A stretch of DNA of 64,000 bases from Sitta carolinensis (Eukaryota > Chordata > Aves > Passeriformes > Sittidae), in NCBI GenBank assembly GCA_032173965.1, contig CM063289.1:30236690-30300689 (forward strand), in the 5' to 3' direction. The notes beneath the pieces are model-generated. The model was not told the origin of the DNA. It did not search any database and saw nothing but the letters and a program-made list of their open reading frames with translations. Shown here in pieces: positions 1 through 10,589 of the stretch. The position numbers were made by a program, and so were the translations under genes. The first letter of the stretch is position 1. Every line of letters begins with the position of its first letter.

Positions 1-101
1 GACATTCACCCAGAGGATGTCTCACCTTTGTCTGGGGGCAGGACTGAGTTCTTCGGATCCTGGTGATACGAGAACTGGTTTCCCTTTTTCCTATGAACAC
101 A

Positions 102-415
102 AATATATATTATTTTAATTATTTTTTATTTTATTTTATATTTATTTTATTTTATTTTGATTTGTTTTGGTTTATTTTATTTATTTTTTATTTTCTTTTT
201 AATTTAATTTAATTTATTTATTTTAATTTTATTTTATTTTAACATTTTAATTTTTTATTTTATTTTATTTATTTTTATTTCATTTCTTTTTTATTTTTTA
301 TTTTATTTATTTATTTACTAATTCATTTATTTTTATTATTATTTTATTGCCATTATTTTTATTGTTATTAACATTTTATTAATAATAAATACCAATATTT
401 ATTATTAATAAAAAT
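102..415. repeat. AT-rich low-complexity tract
   Basis: Almost pure A/T made of variable TTTTA, TTTAT and TTATT steps, with more T than A on this strand. It looks like an expanded pentanucleotide microsatellite or a degenerate A/T-rich tail. No coding signal is seen. Confidence 0.9.
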
Positions 416-464
416 TCTAGCGCCACCTAGATCAAGGCACTCACTCTTCGATAACACAAAGGAA

Positions 465-608
465 TTTTTCCCCATGAGGGTCTGGCACAGGAATTCCCAG
501 AGCAGCCGTGGCTGCCCTGGATCCCTGGAGTGTCCAAACCCAGGACATGGCTGGGAGCTGCTGGGCCAGTGGAAATGTCCCTGGAGGGGCTTTGAGACCC
601 TTCCCACC
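465..608 (+). mobile_element. CR1 LINE 3'-end fragment
   Basis: Shows the typical bird CR1 3' segment: 'cagagcagccgtggctgccc', 'tggatccctgga', then 'gtccaaacccaggacatggctggg' in diverged form. The usual octamer-rich tail is missing. A 137-aa open frame over it is not a gene. Confidence 0.75.
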
Positions 609-1079
609 CCAACCCAGGCGGAGCTGGCAGCGGGAAGGCCTGGGAGCAGGACCTGGAGCCGTGTCCGGGGTGGAATGCTGTCCCCTCCCCACCACCTGAG
701 AACTCCCGTTCTTCCCTGCGTGCCGAGGTTCAGAGTTCAGCCAGGGGCTGCCTGCAGTGCTCAGCAGCAGCGGCTGCACTTTGGCCAGAGAAAGCAGAGC
801 CACATTTCTTCTGCCTCTTTGACACTGCTGCTCCTTCCCACCTGGGATGCGCTGGATCCCTTTCCAGGGAGGCGGGGGATTCGCTGAATCACCTCAGGGG
901 GATTTCCCAGATGGATCAGGGAAATTTGTGATGCTGGAGAAAATGAGCCACGTCACTCCCAGCCCAAATGAGCCTGGCAGGAGGCAGGCAGGAGCAGGCA
1001 GAGCAGAAAAAGCTCAATTATTGGACAAAAATAATTAATATTATATCATGTTCCCCCCCAAAACCCAGGGATTTTACCC
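609..1079. other. Unassigned spacer
   Basis: Moderately GC-rich, non-repetitive DNA between a CR1 piece and the 39-bp array. No convincing exon, splice pair or RNA gene is seen. Confidence 0.5.
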
Positions 1080-1470
1080 CAGGATCTGTGCAGAACAGGA
1101 ATTTTGATTCAGTTTTCCCAGGATCTTTGCAGAATGGGAATTTTGATTCAGTTTTCCCAGGATCTTTGCAGAATGGCATCTTTGACTTGGCTTTCCCAGG
1201 ATCTTTGCAGAGCAGGAATTTTGATTCAGTTTTCCCAGGATCTTTGCAGAATGGGGATTTTTGATTCAGCTTTCCCAGGATCTTTGCAGAATAGGGATTT
1301 TGATTCAGTTTACCCAGAATCTTTGCAGAATGGGAACTTTGATTCCGTTTTCCCAGGAACTGTGCAGAACAGGAATTTTGTCTTGGTTTCCCCAGGATCT
1401 TTGCAGAATGGGAACTTTGAATTCAATTTTCCCAGGATCTGTGCAGAACAGGAATTTTATCTTGGTGGCT
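1080..1470. repeat. 39-bp tandem minisatellite, 10 copies
   Basis: Ten consecutive units of about 39 bp, each beginning 'aggatctttgcagaa' and ending 'cagttttccc'. Because 39 is a multiple of three, a 13-residue repeat is open in more than one frame. These frames are a by-product of the array and not a gene. Confidence 0.92.
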
Positions 1471-1993
1471 TTGCTGGGCTTGTGTTTAACCAGAAAAGCA
1501 GAGCGAAACCACGCCGAAATCAGCAGCGAGCAGGCGGGGCTCGCTCCTGCTAAAGGCTGGGGCGGGGTGGAGGTCGCGGTCCTGCCCTTGAGGAAAGGGA
1601 TTGCTCCCAGCAATCCTGGGATTATCCCTGAGCACGCAGTGCAGAGTGACAGCCACGGAAAGGCGCTTTCTAAACAAAGCAGGCAGCTGTGCCCAGCCAG
1701 CAGCCCAGGCTTCCTCCGGAGCAGCAGAGTAATCGAATTCCGCGGGGGAGAAGCGGAGGTGCAGGAGACGATGTGATTTCCAGGAGAGCCATGGCTCCCG
1801 GCTCCTCTCGGCAGGGCACAGCCCGGGCCTGGCCAGGAGCAGCTCCTGCTCTCCTGTCTCCATCCCTGCTGCAGCCACAGCTGCCATTCCCTCCCTCCCT
1901 CCATCATCGGAGAAGGATCGGGAGCCCAGGCTCCTGTGGCTTTTCCCACCTTTATCCCAAAGAATTAGCCCCCAGGAATATGATCTGAAACCC
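1471..1993. other. Unassigned spacer
   Basis: GC-rich non-repetitive sequence with overlapping open frames on both strands (up to 214 codons). There is no recognisable protein family and no supporting splice context. Confidence 0.45.
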
Positions 1994-2835
1994 TCCAATG
2001 CTTATTTTCCATTATTATTTATCATAATATTATATAAATATTATTATTATTATCGTCCCACAAAGGAATCCCTTAAATTCCTGCCCTCATTAAATCCTCA
2101 TCCAGGGATCGGAGCTCAGCTCCTTGGAAAAGCCTTTCCAAAAGGAGCACGGTTGATAAAAGGTCCCTTATTTTCCTTATTATTTATCATAATATTATAT
2201 AAATATTATCATTATTATCGTCCCACAAAGGAATCCCTTAAATTCCTGCCTCATTTAAATCCTCATCCCTGGGATGCTGGACTCAGCCTTCCCTGGAAAA
2301 GCCTTTCCAAAAGGAGCACATGTGATAAAAGGTCCCTTATTTTCCATTATTATTTATCATAATATTATATAAATATTATTATTATTATCGTCCCACAAAG
2401 GAATCCCTTAAATTCCTGCCTCATTTAAATCCCCACCCCTGGGCTGCTGGACTCCCGCCTTCCCTGGAAAAGCCTTTCCAAAAGGAGCACGTGTGATAAA
2501 AGGTCCCTTATTTTCCCTTATTATTTATCATAATATTATATAAATATTATCATTATTATCCTCCCACAAAGGAATCCCTTAAATCCCTGTCTCATTTAAA
2601 TCCTCCCCCCTGGGCTGCTGGACTCAGCTTTCCCTGGAAAAGCCTGTCCAAAAGGAGCACGTGTGATAAAAGGTCCCTTATTTTCCCTTATTATTTATCA
2701 TAATATTATATAAATATTATTATCCTTCCACAAAGGAATTCCTTAAATCCCTGTCTCATTTAAATCCCCACCCCTGGGCTGCTGGATTCAGCCTTCCCTG
2801 GAAAAGCCTGTCCAAAAGGAGCACGTGTGATAAAT
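1994..2835. repeat. About 170-bp satellite-like tandem array, 5 copies
   Basis: Five units with periods of 169, 171, 170 and 164 bp, measured between successive 'aaaaggagcac' motifs ending at 2150, 2319, 2490, 2660 and 2824. Each unit combines an AT-rich half with 'ataatattatataaatatta' and 'cccacaaaggaatccctt', and a CT-rich half with 'gctggactcagc' and 'ccctggaaaagcct'. The last unit is shortened by loss of ATT steps. Confidence 0.92.
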
Positions 2836-3864
2836 TTTGGATGTCAATTTTGGGTGTCCATGCTGGATACCCCCGGGAAGAGCCTTGCTAAGGCTGTTTT
2901 GAGCAATCATTAATGCAACAAAAATTATTAAACACCAAATATCCTTGTGTCCCACGTAACAAACACCAGCCAGCCTTCAGCATCCTCTTCCTTGGATGTA
3001 AACACTTATTTTCCCACTAAAAATTAACCAAATGAATCAATGCCTGGGATTACGCCTGCGGAATGAGTAATTTTTTTACAGTTCATTGAAATATTTCCCA
3101 TTTTTGAGCCACATTCTGGCTCATCTTTCCAGATAATCACAAAACCAGCCACTCTCCCCTAGTTCCAGCTCGGCCAGCTGGTAAAGCATCTGACAGCACA
3201 AATGGCTGAAACAACCTGAGCAGGAACATTCCCTTCTTCATTAATTTTCTCCCCTAATTTTGGGCTTGATGTTGCTGCACTGGCTGCCCGGGGACAGACC
3301 TGTGTGCTGCAGCTCCAGGGGCACATTCCAATGTTCCCTCCCCTCCAGATCAAGCCCAGCAGATCCACATGGACCCATCAGAGGATGCTGAACGTGGGTG
3401 CAGCCTGGGATCTGCTCCATCCCTGCTCCAGGGATGCTCCAAGCAGGCAGGAGGAGGTGGGCAGCAGGATGTGGGCAGCCAGCACTGGCAGAAGAAGCCT
3501 TTTCCTCACTCCCATCCCAGCTGGGACCTTGGTGTTGATCCAAGGGCTCTGTGTGATGGTTTTTCCCTCCAAGGAGGGATTTTCACTGCCTGGGTGTGAG
3601 CTGCTCATCGTTCACCCACGGGCAGCCTGAGGCAGATAATGGAATGCAGGGGTTGGAGGAAAACATGTAGGAACAAAGGAAAGCCACAATGTAGGAAGAG
3701 AAGAGTTTTCAGAGCTATTTTTAGTCTGAAAGTCACCAATGCATCACTGAGCTGTGAAAGGAAAGCTCCCAGCTGCTCTCCGTGTCAGAGGCTTCGGAGC
3801 AGTGCTCTGCCTGCTTTGAAGGAGGTACCTGGATCCAGGTGTGGGAAAACCATCTGGAGGAGAC
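2836..3864. other. Unassigned intergenic sequence
   Basis: Mixed-composition unique sequence. Several open frames of 60-108 codons occur on both strands, but none shows a recognisable domain, and they overlap one another. Confidence 0.5.
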
Positions 3865-4060
3865 ATCACAGGCAGGGACACCTCCCAGCATCCCAGGCTG
3901 CTCCAAGCCCCAATGTCCACCCTGGCCTTGCACACTTCCAGGGATCCAGGGGCAGCCCCAGCTGCCAGGGCCTGCCCGCCCTCCCAGGGAAGGGTTTCCT
4001 GCACAATGTCCAATCTAAACCTGCTTTTCAGTTTAAGTCCAATCCCCCTTGTGAAAAGCC
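3865..4060 (-). mobile_element. CR1 LINE 3' fragment, antisense
   Basis: Reverse-oriented CR1 block: 'gggacacctcccagcatccc', 'caggctgctccaagcccc', 'gatccaggggcagcccca', 'ctgcccgccctcccaggg', then the 'ccaatctaaacctgc' segment that lies further 5' in CR1. Confidence 0.8.
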
Positions 4061-4439
4061 CCTCTCACAGCAGGTCAGCTGCATTTCCTGCTGCTCAAGG
4101 CTTGCAGCAAGATCTCAACACAGGCTGCCAAGAAGAGGTGGGCTCTGGTGGGACCCCACACCCCCCTTCCCACCCGGATAAGAGCTGAGAGCAACGGGAG
4201 GAGCAGTTGGGATGGCTGGGCTGGAAGACTCTGCTAACCCAGGAAAACACAATCATTCCTTTCCCTCTGCTTTTCAGCCTTGCTGGAAGTGTGAAGAGGA
4301 CAAAGAGCAGCAGATGGGAGGGAGGCAGCAGCCCAAGCCAGAGCCAGCTGTGCCAGCGAGGTTCAGCTCCACCACCACGGGGCTGTGAACAAACCCAACC
4401 GATCCACGTCAGTGCTGGGTTCCCCTCCCCTCCTCTGCT

Positions 4440-4850
4440 CCTCCATCCTTTTTTGCATTATTAAATGTACTCCCACCTAATAGGGTTTGATGTCATCGTT
4501 TTTTCCCCAAAGTGGGGAAAAAAGGAAACAATTAAGGGTGGCAGGTCTAGCGTGGCACGCAGCAACTCCATTAAGCAGGAGGCTGCCACGCTGCCGTTGG
4601 TCTGGAGCCTCTTTAGCATTTTCATTAGCTCTCCAAAGCTTTTGATGTCCTTAATTTACGCAACAGCCACTGCAGAGGAGGCAGGCAATGATTAAGACAA
4701 GCTTTTACTCCTCTGGAGTGCGCCGGGCACCTCGTGGCTACGGACCCTGCATGTAAAGCAATATTGCTTATTATTCCGAGCTGTTTGTTCCATTAATCAT
4801 GAGCCTGCTTCTCTCTGGGAAGAGGAATTGGAACACAGCAATATTCTGTC
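4440..4850. promoter_or_regulatory. Candidate conserved non-coding element
   Basis: A non-repetitive, balanced-composition block dense in homeodomain-type ATTA/TAAT cores ('gcattattaaatg', 'caattaaggg', 'ttaatttacgcaac', 'caatgattaagac', 'ccattaatcatgag'), with no coding frame. It stands out from the CR1- and array-rich surroundings and has the texture of a vertebrate developmental enhancer. This rests on composition only; no alignment was possible. Confidence 0.35.
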
Positions 4851-5039
4851 TGCTTGTTTTTTTTTTTTTAAATACACGTGTGGGTGGACACTCCAGCTAC
4901 TGCTCACATTTTTCTCTCGCAAGAGGAGCTGTTCGTGATTCTCCTCCCCAGTGTTTTCTCTTGACACTGATTTTAGTGGGGAACTGCCTCAAGCCTGTCA
5001 AGGGGTGTTGTATGGAAACAAGGAGTCCTGACTGAGAAA

Positions 5040-5262
5040 TGCTCGAAATTCAGCATCACGGAGGGGAAGAGAATTTCTTCATGGAAAGGGTGGTGAGGCT
5101 GGAGGTTGGAATGGGATGCCCAGGGAGGTGGTGGAGTTGTCATCCAAGGAAGGGCTGGATGTGACACTCAGTGCCTCGGGCTGGGTGACAAGGTGGGGAT
5201 TGGGCACAGATTGGACTTGGAGGGCTTTTCCAACCTCAGTGATTCCATGATTCTGTGATTCA
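5040..5262 (+). mobile_element. CR1 LINE 3' end with tail
   Basis: Classic CR1 3' end: 'gagaatttcttcatggaaag', 'ggtggtgaggctggaggttg', 'gatgcccagggaggtggtgg', 'gggcttttccaacctcag', ending in the octamer-like tail 'tgattccatgattctgtgat'. Confidence 0.9.
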
Positions 5263-6167
5263 GTTCAAAGTCACTCACTGCACTCCCAGTCTCACCAGCC
5301 ACCTGGGCAGCAGTGGGTCTGGGGATTCCTTCAGGATATCCCAAAGGGAATTTTCAGACAGCTGTGTTCACCTCGTGGTCCCAAGAAGACACTCTGGAGG
5401 CATTAGAAGCAACCCAACAGGTTGTGGCAGCACCTTCTCTGACCTTGTCTCACCACATCTGATCTCGTGAAGAACCTTCCAGAAAACCAGAGGGTTCTGG
5501 GGTAAAACAAAACAAAAAAGGGAATAAAACAACCAACTTGAGAATTATTAGTGAGTTCCCATGCAGCTCTCCAGACACGGACAATGTGTCAGGGCATGTC
5601 TCCAAGCTGAAAGGTTTACAGGATGCATTAACAGCTCCATAAAAATCATGTTGCCAGCAGCTCCTGGAAAGGCACTGCTGGAAACAGCAGGTAAGGCCAG
5701 AGCAGCTCTGTCAAGCAGAGCTGCTTTGTCACTGCTGACAGATGGCTTCACCTGAATGTCCTTCATCAAAAGAGAATTGAAAAACTACAAGCCTGTTGCT
5801 TTTCTAAACTGCATTTATCCAATGCTTTCAGTCCTTCCAATATATACCCTCACTACAAAGCACAGCTGCCACCCCAATGGAATGAATTCCCCTTCCTATA
5901 AGAACGAGAGATTGCACACACACAAGCCAGGTTAGTTCAGTTCACATGGGAACAGCCAATTATCGAATTTATTTATTAATACAGTTTTAATTTACAGTAC
6001 AATTGAGCTGCACACCCAAGACATGGATTATTTACAGAGCATGAAAGGCAGACACAGCAGGTGTCACTTGTTCCCCAGCTGGGTTTCCAAACTGGGACAC
6101 CCCCAGGAGCACCCTGGCATCTCCATTGCCACACAGTCTGGGTCTCATGGCAACCAAAGGAAGCTTT
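5263..6167. other. Unassigned intergenic sequence
   Basis: Unique sequence with an AT-rich stretch near 5970-6000. No convincing gene or repeat is seen. Confidence 0.5.
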
Positions 6168-6600
6168 GAATCATGGAATTGTGAAGGTTGAAAAAGTCCA
6201 CTGAGATGATCCATTCCCCCTGCACTGCCAAGGCCACCTCTGACCCTTGTCCCCAAGTGCCACATCCACTTTTAAATCCCTCCAGGGATGGGGACTCCTG
6301 CCCTGGGCAGCTCCTCCCAATGCCTGACCCCCCTTTCCATGGGGAAATTCCTGCTGGTGTCCACCCTGAGCTCCCCTGGCCCTGTTCCCTCTCCTCCTGT
6401 TCCTGGAGCAGATCCCAAATCCCCCCAGCTGTCCCCTCCTAAGACAGAGCCAGAAATTCCCCTGGAGCCTCCTTTGCTCCAGGCTGAGCCTTCCCAGCTC
6501 CTCAGGGATTCTCCAGTCCCTTCCCAGCTCCCTCAGGGATTCTGCCTGAGCCTGTTTTGTTCCAATGGATTGTTGCTCTGACAGATCCCAGTCCTTGGAG
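6168..6600 (-). mobile_element. CR1 LINE 3' region, antisense
   Basis: Begins with the reverse CR1 tail 'gaatcatggaattgtgaagg' and continues through 'cccaagtgccacatccac', 'tccctccagggatggggact' and 'tccctctcctcctgttcctg' into the 'cctcagggattct' motifs, which are locally duplicated at 6505-6545. Confidence 0.88.
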
Positions 6601-7028
6601 ACCTCCGCACCCCGCACAGGGAACACACAGCAGTGCTAATGACACATTCCAGAACATCCTGGCTGTGTGAGTAATTGCAGATCCTTTGCACAAGGCATCT
6701 CCATGAAGGCAGTGGGAGTTGTAGAGACATTATTAGGTCTCCTGACATTTTAAAAAGGCTTAGACAGAAAACGTCTTTGAGGGGTTTCAAAGGCTGCGAT
6801 GGAACTGAAATAGTTTTTGTAATAATAACCAAACAACCCACGAAGAGCTTTGTGTAACTGCTTGGACATGAGAGAACAGACAGAGAAAATCCATGCACAA
6901 AGTCAGAGAGGAGAAAGGAAGAGTTTTGTCTAAGCAAAGCCACCAGAGCTGCTCCAGGAGAGGTCACACACAAAGGATGACACCAGCCAGCACCACATGG
7001 CCAGCACTGGGAGAATGAGGGATCCCTG

Positions 7029-7132
7029 CTCCAGTTGGGAAAATCAGGAGCAAATGCACAACTACAACAAGCACTCCCTTCTCCAGTTGGGAAAATCAGG
7101 AGCAAATGCCCAGTTGCAACAAGCACAGCCTC
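7029..7132. repeat. 52-bp direct tandem duplication
   Basis: 'ctccagttgggaaaatcagg' occurs at 7029 and again at 7081, each followed by a near-identical 'agcaaatgc...acaacaagcac' segment. It is a recent two-copy duplication. Confidence 0.9.
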
Positions 7133-7282
7133 TGGGCTGATTTTGGCAAGTGAGCACAACCTTTTGGACAGCTCCAAACCCTCCTGCAGAAGTTGGATTT
7201 CTGAAATCATAAGTCATATGTTTATCTGCTGAACCAAATGGTGTGAGGGCTCCAAATGCTCCTATAGCACCTTCCATTGAAA

Positions 7283-7670
7283 CCCAGACTGGTTTGGGCT
7301 GGGAAGGACCTTAAAGCTCATCCCATTCCACCCCTGCCATGGCAGGGACACCTCCCACTATCCCAGGGTGCTCCAAGCCCTGTCCAAGCTGGCCTTGGAC
7401 ACTGCCAGAGATCCAGGGGCAGCCACAGCTCCTGTGGGAATTCCTGTGCCAGGGCTTGCCCACCCTCACAGGGAGGAATTTATCCCAGTATCCCACCCAT
7501 CCCTGCCCTCTGGCAGCAGGAAGCCATTCCCCCTTGTCCTGGCTCTCCATATTTCTTGCAGTCTCCCCTCAGGTCATTCTTGCCACAAATACTTTCACAG
7601 CAAGAGCCTGAAAGCTCCAGCACCTCCTGTTCCATACCGTGTTCACCTTCAACAATGAAATCACTTCACT
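7283..7670 (-). mobile_element. CR1 LINE 3' region, antisense
   Basis: Reverse CR1: 'gggctgggaaggaccttaaa', 'ctcatcccattccacccctg', 'catggcagggacacctccca', 'gatccaggggcagccacagc'. It continues into the more 5' CR1 region ending near 'ccataccgtgttcac'. Confidence 0.88.
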
Positions 7671-7809
7671 AGAAAAGCGCTATAAAAAGCAGCAATTCCT
7701 CTTCTCTCATGGCTCATGTGTCAGGACCACGTTGCTGTGTAAAAATCAAACCTACAGTGCAACACTGAGGCCACCGAGGTGCTAAAACACACCCAAAATA
7801 GGAGACAGC

Positions 7810-7995
7810 ATCATGGAATTATTTAGCTTTGAAAAGCCCTCTAAGACTATGGAGTTGAACTGTTCCCCAGCACTGACCCACATCCCCAAGTGCCACATCC
7901 TCTTAGCTTTTAAACCCCTCCTTCATGCGAATGAAGGGTCTGCTAAAAGACCTCAGCAGGGAGGGGTTTGCTTCCAAGGTGGAGATGCTCCTTCC
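7810..7995 (-). mobile_element. CR1 LINE 3' fragment, antisense
   Basis: Reverse CR1 end 'catcatggaattatttagc', then 'gaaaagccctctaagac', 'ccacatccccaagtgccaca' and a diverged 'aaacccctccttcatg'. Confidence 0.7.
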
Positions 7996-8690
7996 CCAGG
8001 CAGGGGGATCTGAACTGACTCGCCCCAGGTGTCAACCAAACCCCGGGTAACTTGGATGGAGCGGGGAAAATAAATATATAACAGAATTCCAGAAAGGCTG
8101 GGAAAAGGGCTTCAGACAGCAAAACCAGGGTGATGGTTGGGCAAGGAAAAGATTGGACAGGTTCTCCATCACTTAAATCTCACAGTTGCCTTCATCAGGA
8201 GGCTCAAGGACACCAAGGATCACTCCTGGGCTGCGACGGAGAGCGTGTGGGATCTCCCGCCTCAGGGAACAGAGGAAGTCGGAGTAAAGCAGGAACAAAA
8301 GCCTGGGTTTGTGCAGACACAGCTGTGATCACTGCCAGAACTGCACGAGTCTCAGGGAACTGCACAGCACACAGGAAAACTTCACTTCTGCCATGCAAAA
8401 ACTGCAGCTTTGGTGGGCAAGCCAGGCTGTCAATCAAAAATTTAGGCACCCAGAGCCACACACATGTTCGTTTTTAGAGCAAATGCCTCACTTTGTTAGA
8501 GATTTGCTCTGGTCAGTAGATTCCTGAAAACAATTTAACTCTACATATTATAGATGATTTCCTCTGAGTTAACAGGCTGGAGATGTTTAAAAACTGGCAT
8601 GTACTCACAAGAATAGAGAGGTTTGTTCTGACAGACATTTTGTTTCCTCTGGAAAACTTCTTACATTAAAAACTTCTAGTCACAGGTAAT
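7996..8690. other. Unassigned sequence downstream of DIRAS3
   Basis: Unique sequence between a CR1 piece and the predicted DIRAS3 3' end. Short open frames of 63-115 codons occur on both strands without family features. Confidence 0.5.
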
Positions 8691-8705
8691 TGCTAACATG
8701 GAACA

Positions 8706-8711
8706 TTTATT
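8706..8711 (-). terminator. DIRAS3: DIRAS3 poly(A) signal
   Basis: 'tttatt' on the plus strand reads AATAAA on the minus strand, about 180 bases beyond the DIRAS3 stop. Cleavage is expected at about 8685-8695, giving a short 3' UTR. It is the first canonical hexamer I see after the stop codon. Confidence 0.55.
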
Positions 8712-8889
8712 GGTTTTAAAAAAATAAACATGCAGAAGCCATCCTCCTTAAAAACAACACACACAATTACCCAGTGGGGATTTTAGAGGAAAGCAAGGCG
8801 TGGATTCCTCCAAAATCTCCAGCAGAAATGCATTTTCTGTGGGAGTCCATGCTCCAGCTGCGCCGTGCAGCAAGCCCAGCCAAAGGCAA

Positions 8890-9486
8890 TCACATAACAG
8901 AGCATTTGCCTTGCAGTTTATCTTTCTTTTTCTGCTGTTTGGATTTCTTTCCATCCACCTGGAGACTGATAGTTCTCCTCTGCTCCAGATTCAGGAGCTC
9001 CTGGAAGAGCTCCTGCACGTTGTAGTTCATTTTGGCTGACGTCTCCATGAAGGCACACTTCCACTTGCTGGCCAGCGCTTGCCCCTCGCTGGCATCCAGC
9101 TCCCTCTGCGTGTCGTCGCTTTTGTTCCCCACCAGCATTATGGGGATTTTCTGGATGTCGCCTTTGATCTGACAAATCTCGTCGAAGATGGGGTGAAGAT
9201 CTTCCATGGATTGCCGGCTGGTGACGGAGTACACCAAGATGAAGGCATGCCCTTTGGATATGGAGAGCCGCTGCATGGCAGGGAACTGATGGCTGCCCGT
9301 GGTATCCGTGATCTGCAGGGTGCAGATGCTCTTGTCACAGCTGATCACCTGCCGGTACGTATCCTCGATGGTGGGGATGTAGGTTTCCCTGAAAGTGCCC
9401 CTTACAAAGCGCAGGACCAGGGAGCTTTTGCCGACCCCCGCCGCTCCGAACACCACCACCCTGTAATCATTGCTCTGCTCAGGCAT
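8890..9486 (-). CDS. DIRAS3: DIRAS3, Di-Ras family small GTPase
   Basis: An intact 198-residue Ras-superfamily protein in a single coding exon. Visible motifs are the P-loop GAAGVGKSS (residues 14-22), the switch I Thr39 in [15 protein letters not shown] (61-68), the guanine-specificity motif NKSD (121-124), ETSAK (148-152) and a C-terminal lysine-rich stretch ending in the CAAX box CSVM (195-198). Met in the last position favours farnesylation and plasma-membrane attachment. Ser65 replaces the catalytic Gln of Ras, as in all Di-Ras proteins, so slow GTP hydrolysis is expected. Most of the sequence resembles DIRAS1 and DIRAS2. Three features point to DIRAS3: its position next to WLS, Ala16 at the Ras Gly12 site, and the GNKSDDT stretch; from family knowledge, human DIRAS3 has the last two as well. 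It lacks the N-terminal extension of about 34 residues seen in the mammalian protein. The ATG has A at -3, a good context. Confidence 0.9.
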   Translation of the reverse strand: MPEQSNDYRVVVFGAAGVGKSSLVLRFVRGTFRETYIPTIEDTYRQVISCDKSICTLQITDTTGSHQFPAMQRLSISKGHAFILVYSVTSRQSMEDLHPIFDEICQIKGDIQKIPIMLVGNKSDDTQRELDASEGQALASKWKCAFMETSAKMNYNVQELFQELLNLEQRRTISLQVDGKKSKQQKKKDKLQGKCSVM

Positions 9487-9738
9487 GTTCGCCGCGCCGA
9501 GACGTGAGAGGAGCTTTTCGCCCCAAAAGCCCGAGTTCCACCAAGTTTACACACCCTATGCAGAGGTGGGCTGTGGAGAGGGGAGGGGGGAAAGGCTGCG
9601 TTATTAAAATCAGCAATGAATACATCACTCCCATCCTTTTCCCCTTGAAAAGAAACCGCTGTTCCTCCCTACGCCAGCCGCGCAGCCCCATGCACGTTTA
9701 ACGCTACGAGAAGAGAATAAGAATTCACCTGCAGCCAT
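9479..9738 (-). other. Upstream ORF overlapping the DIRAS3 start (spliced)
   Basis: If the inferred 5' UTR intron is removed, the ATG at 9736-9738 opens a 33-codon frame. It runs through exon 2 and ends at the TGA at 9479-9481, five bases after the DIRAS3 ATG (shared string ATGCCTGA). It is out of frame with DIRAS3. A stop/start overlap of this kind could reduce or reroute initiation. Its existence depends on the splice model and on transcription starting upstream of 9738. Confidence 0.4.
9571..9728 (-). other. DIRAS3: Inferred 5' UTR intron of DIRAS3
   Basis: On the minus strand, a strong acceptor (pyrimidine tract 'ctttcccccctcccctctcc', then acag) ends at 9571. A donor, CTGCAG followed by GTGAATTC, lies at 9728. 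The result is a 158-bp intron between a non-coding first exon (9729 to about 9780) and the coding exon starting at 9570. Human DIRAS3 also has a separate 5' exon. No transcript evidence is available here. Confidence 0.55.
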
Positions 9739-10150
9739 CAGCTCCAGCGAGCAGCGAGAAAGGGCTGAAAGCGCCTGGCAGCCGCGGGGAAGAGGTGTTC
9801 CTGCTCCAGGGAAGGCGTGCTCCAGCCCCGGGAATGCCGCGCTCCAGCCCCCGGGAAGGCGTGCTCAGCCCCCGGCCAGCGGTACCACCCTCGCCCGGAG
9901 CGCCGGGGAGGGGAGGCTCCGCAAAAAAACCCAGCCTTCCGCTAACGTGAAAATAAATAAATAACCAACGCAGCCGCCGGAATTAAAGCCGCTGCTTTAA
10001 AGCCGCTGCTTTCGTTTTAATGCGAGTTCTGCTGCTCCATGCCCGGCTCCGCGCACAAAGGCGAGTCTCGCTGTCCCTCAGCGCCCTCGCTGCACCGCAG
10101 ACCCCGCAGGAGCTGCCGGGCTCTGCCGACTTTCGTCCACCCTGAGCGTC
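9729..10150 (-). promoter_or_regulatory. DIRAS3: DIRAS3 promoter and CpG-rich 5' region
   Basis: GC- and CpG-rich sequence directly upstream of the inferred DIRAS3 first exon. It includes 'agccgcggggaagaggtg', 'gccccgggaatgccgcgctc' and 'cctcgcccggagcgccgggg'. A locally duplicated 'aagccgctgctttaaagccg' sits near 9986. No clear TATA box is seen, consistent with a CpG-island promoter. Confidence 0.55.
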
Positions 10151-10589
10151 TCCCAGTTTAAATTTAGGGCTGAATTAATTTAAAAACTCCAAATCCGGGT
10201 CAGGTTTTCGCCCCCACTGACATTAAGCGGGGCAGGGATGCCCTGAGCAGCTTCTCAGCCCTCTGCGGACCTCCAAGGTCCGCTGAGGACTTTATGCGTG
10301 TAATCCCTTCCAACTCGGGATATTCTGTGATTCCACTGTTTGGTTTCTCTCCCTCAACACCGCAGGGCGAAAGAGAGTAGCTGCGTATCACAATCGCAAG
10401 TCGTGTTTCTCCTCACAATTTATTAGGAATTTCCCCCAGAGCAATCTCTCCAAACGCCCTCGCGCGGGGACAGCGGAGCTCGCAGCAGCCGGTGCCCGGC
10501 AGGAGCGGGCGGCCCCGCTGTCCCAGCTCCGGCACGGCCGGGCAGGAGAGCTGCCCCCGGCTCCGCTTCGCCCCGCTGCATCCCGGCCG
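10151..10589. other. GC-rich flank between promoter and minisatellite
   Basis: CpG-containing sequence with a short CR1-like motif ('gtgtaatcccttccaactcg', 'gatattctgtgattcc', about 10297-10335) and GC-rich DNA leading into the array. Confidence 0.45.

Noticed and set aside
8890..9486. Assignment to DIRAS1 or DIRAS2
   Set aside because: Overall similarity is high, but Ala16, GNKSDDT and adjacency to WLS fit DIRAS3 better.
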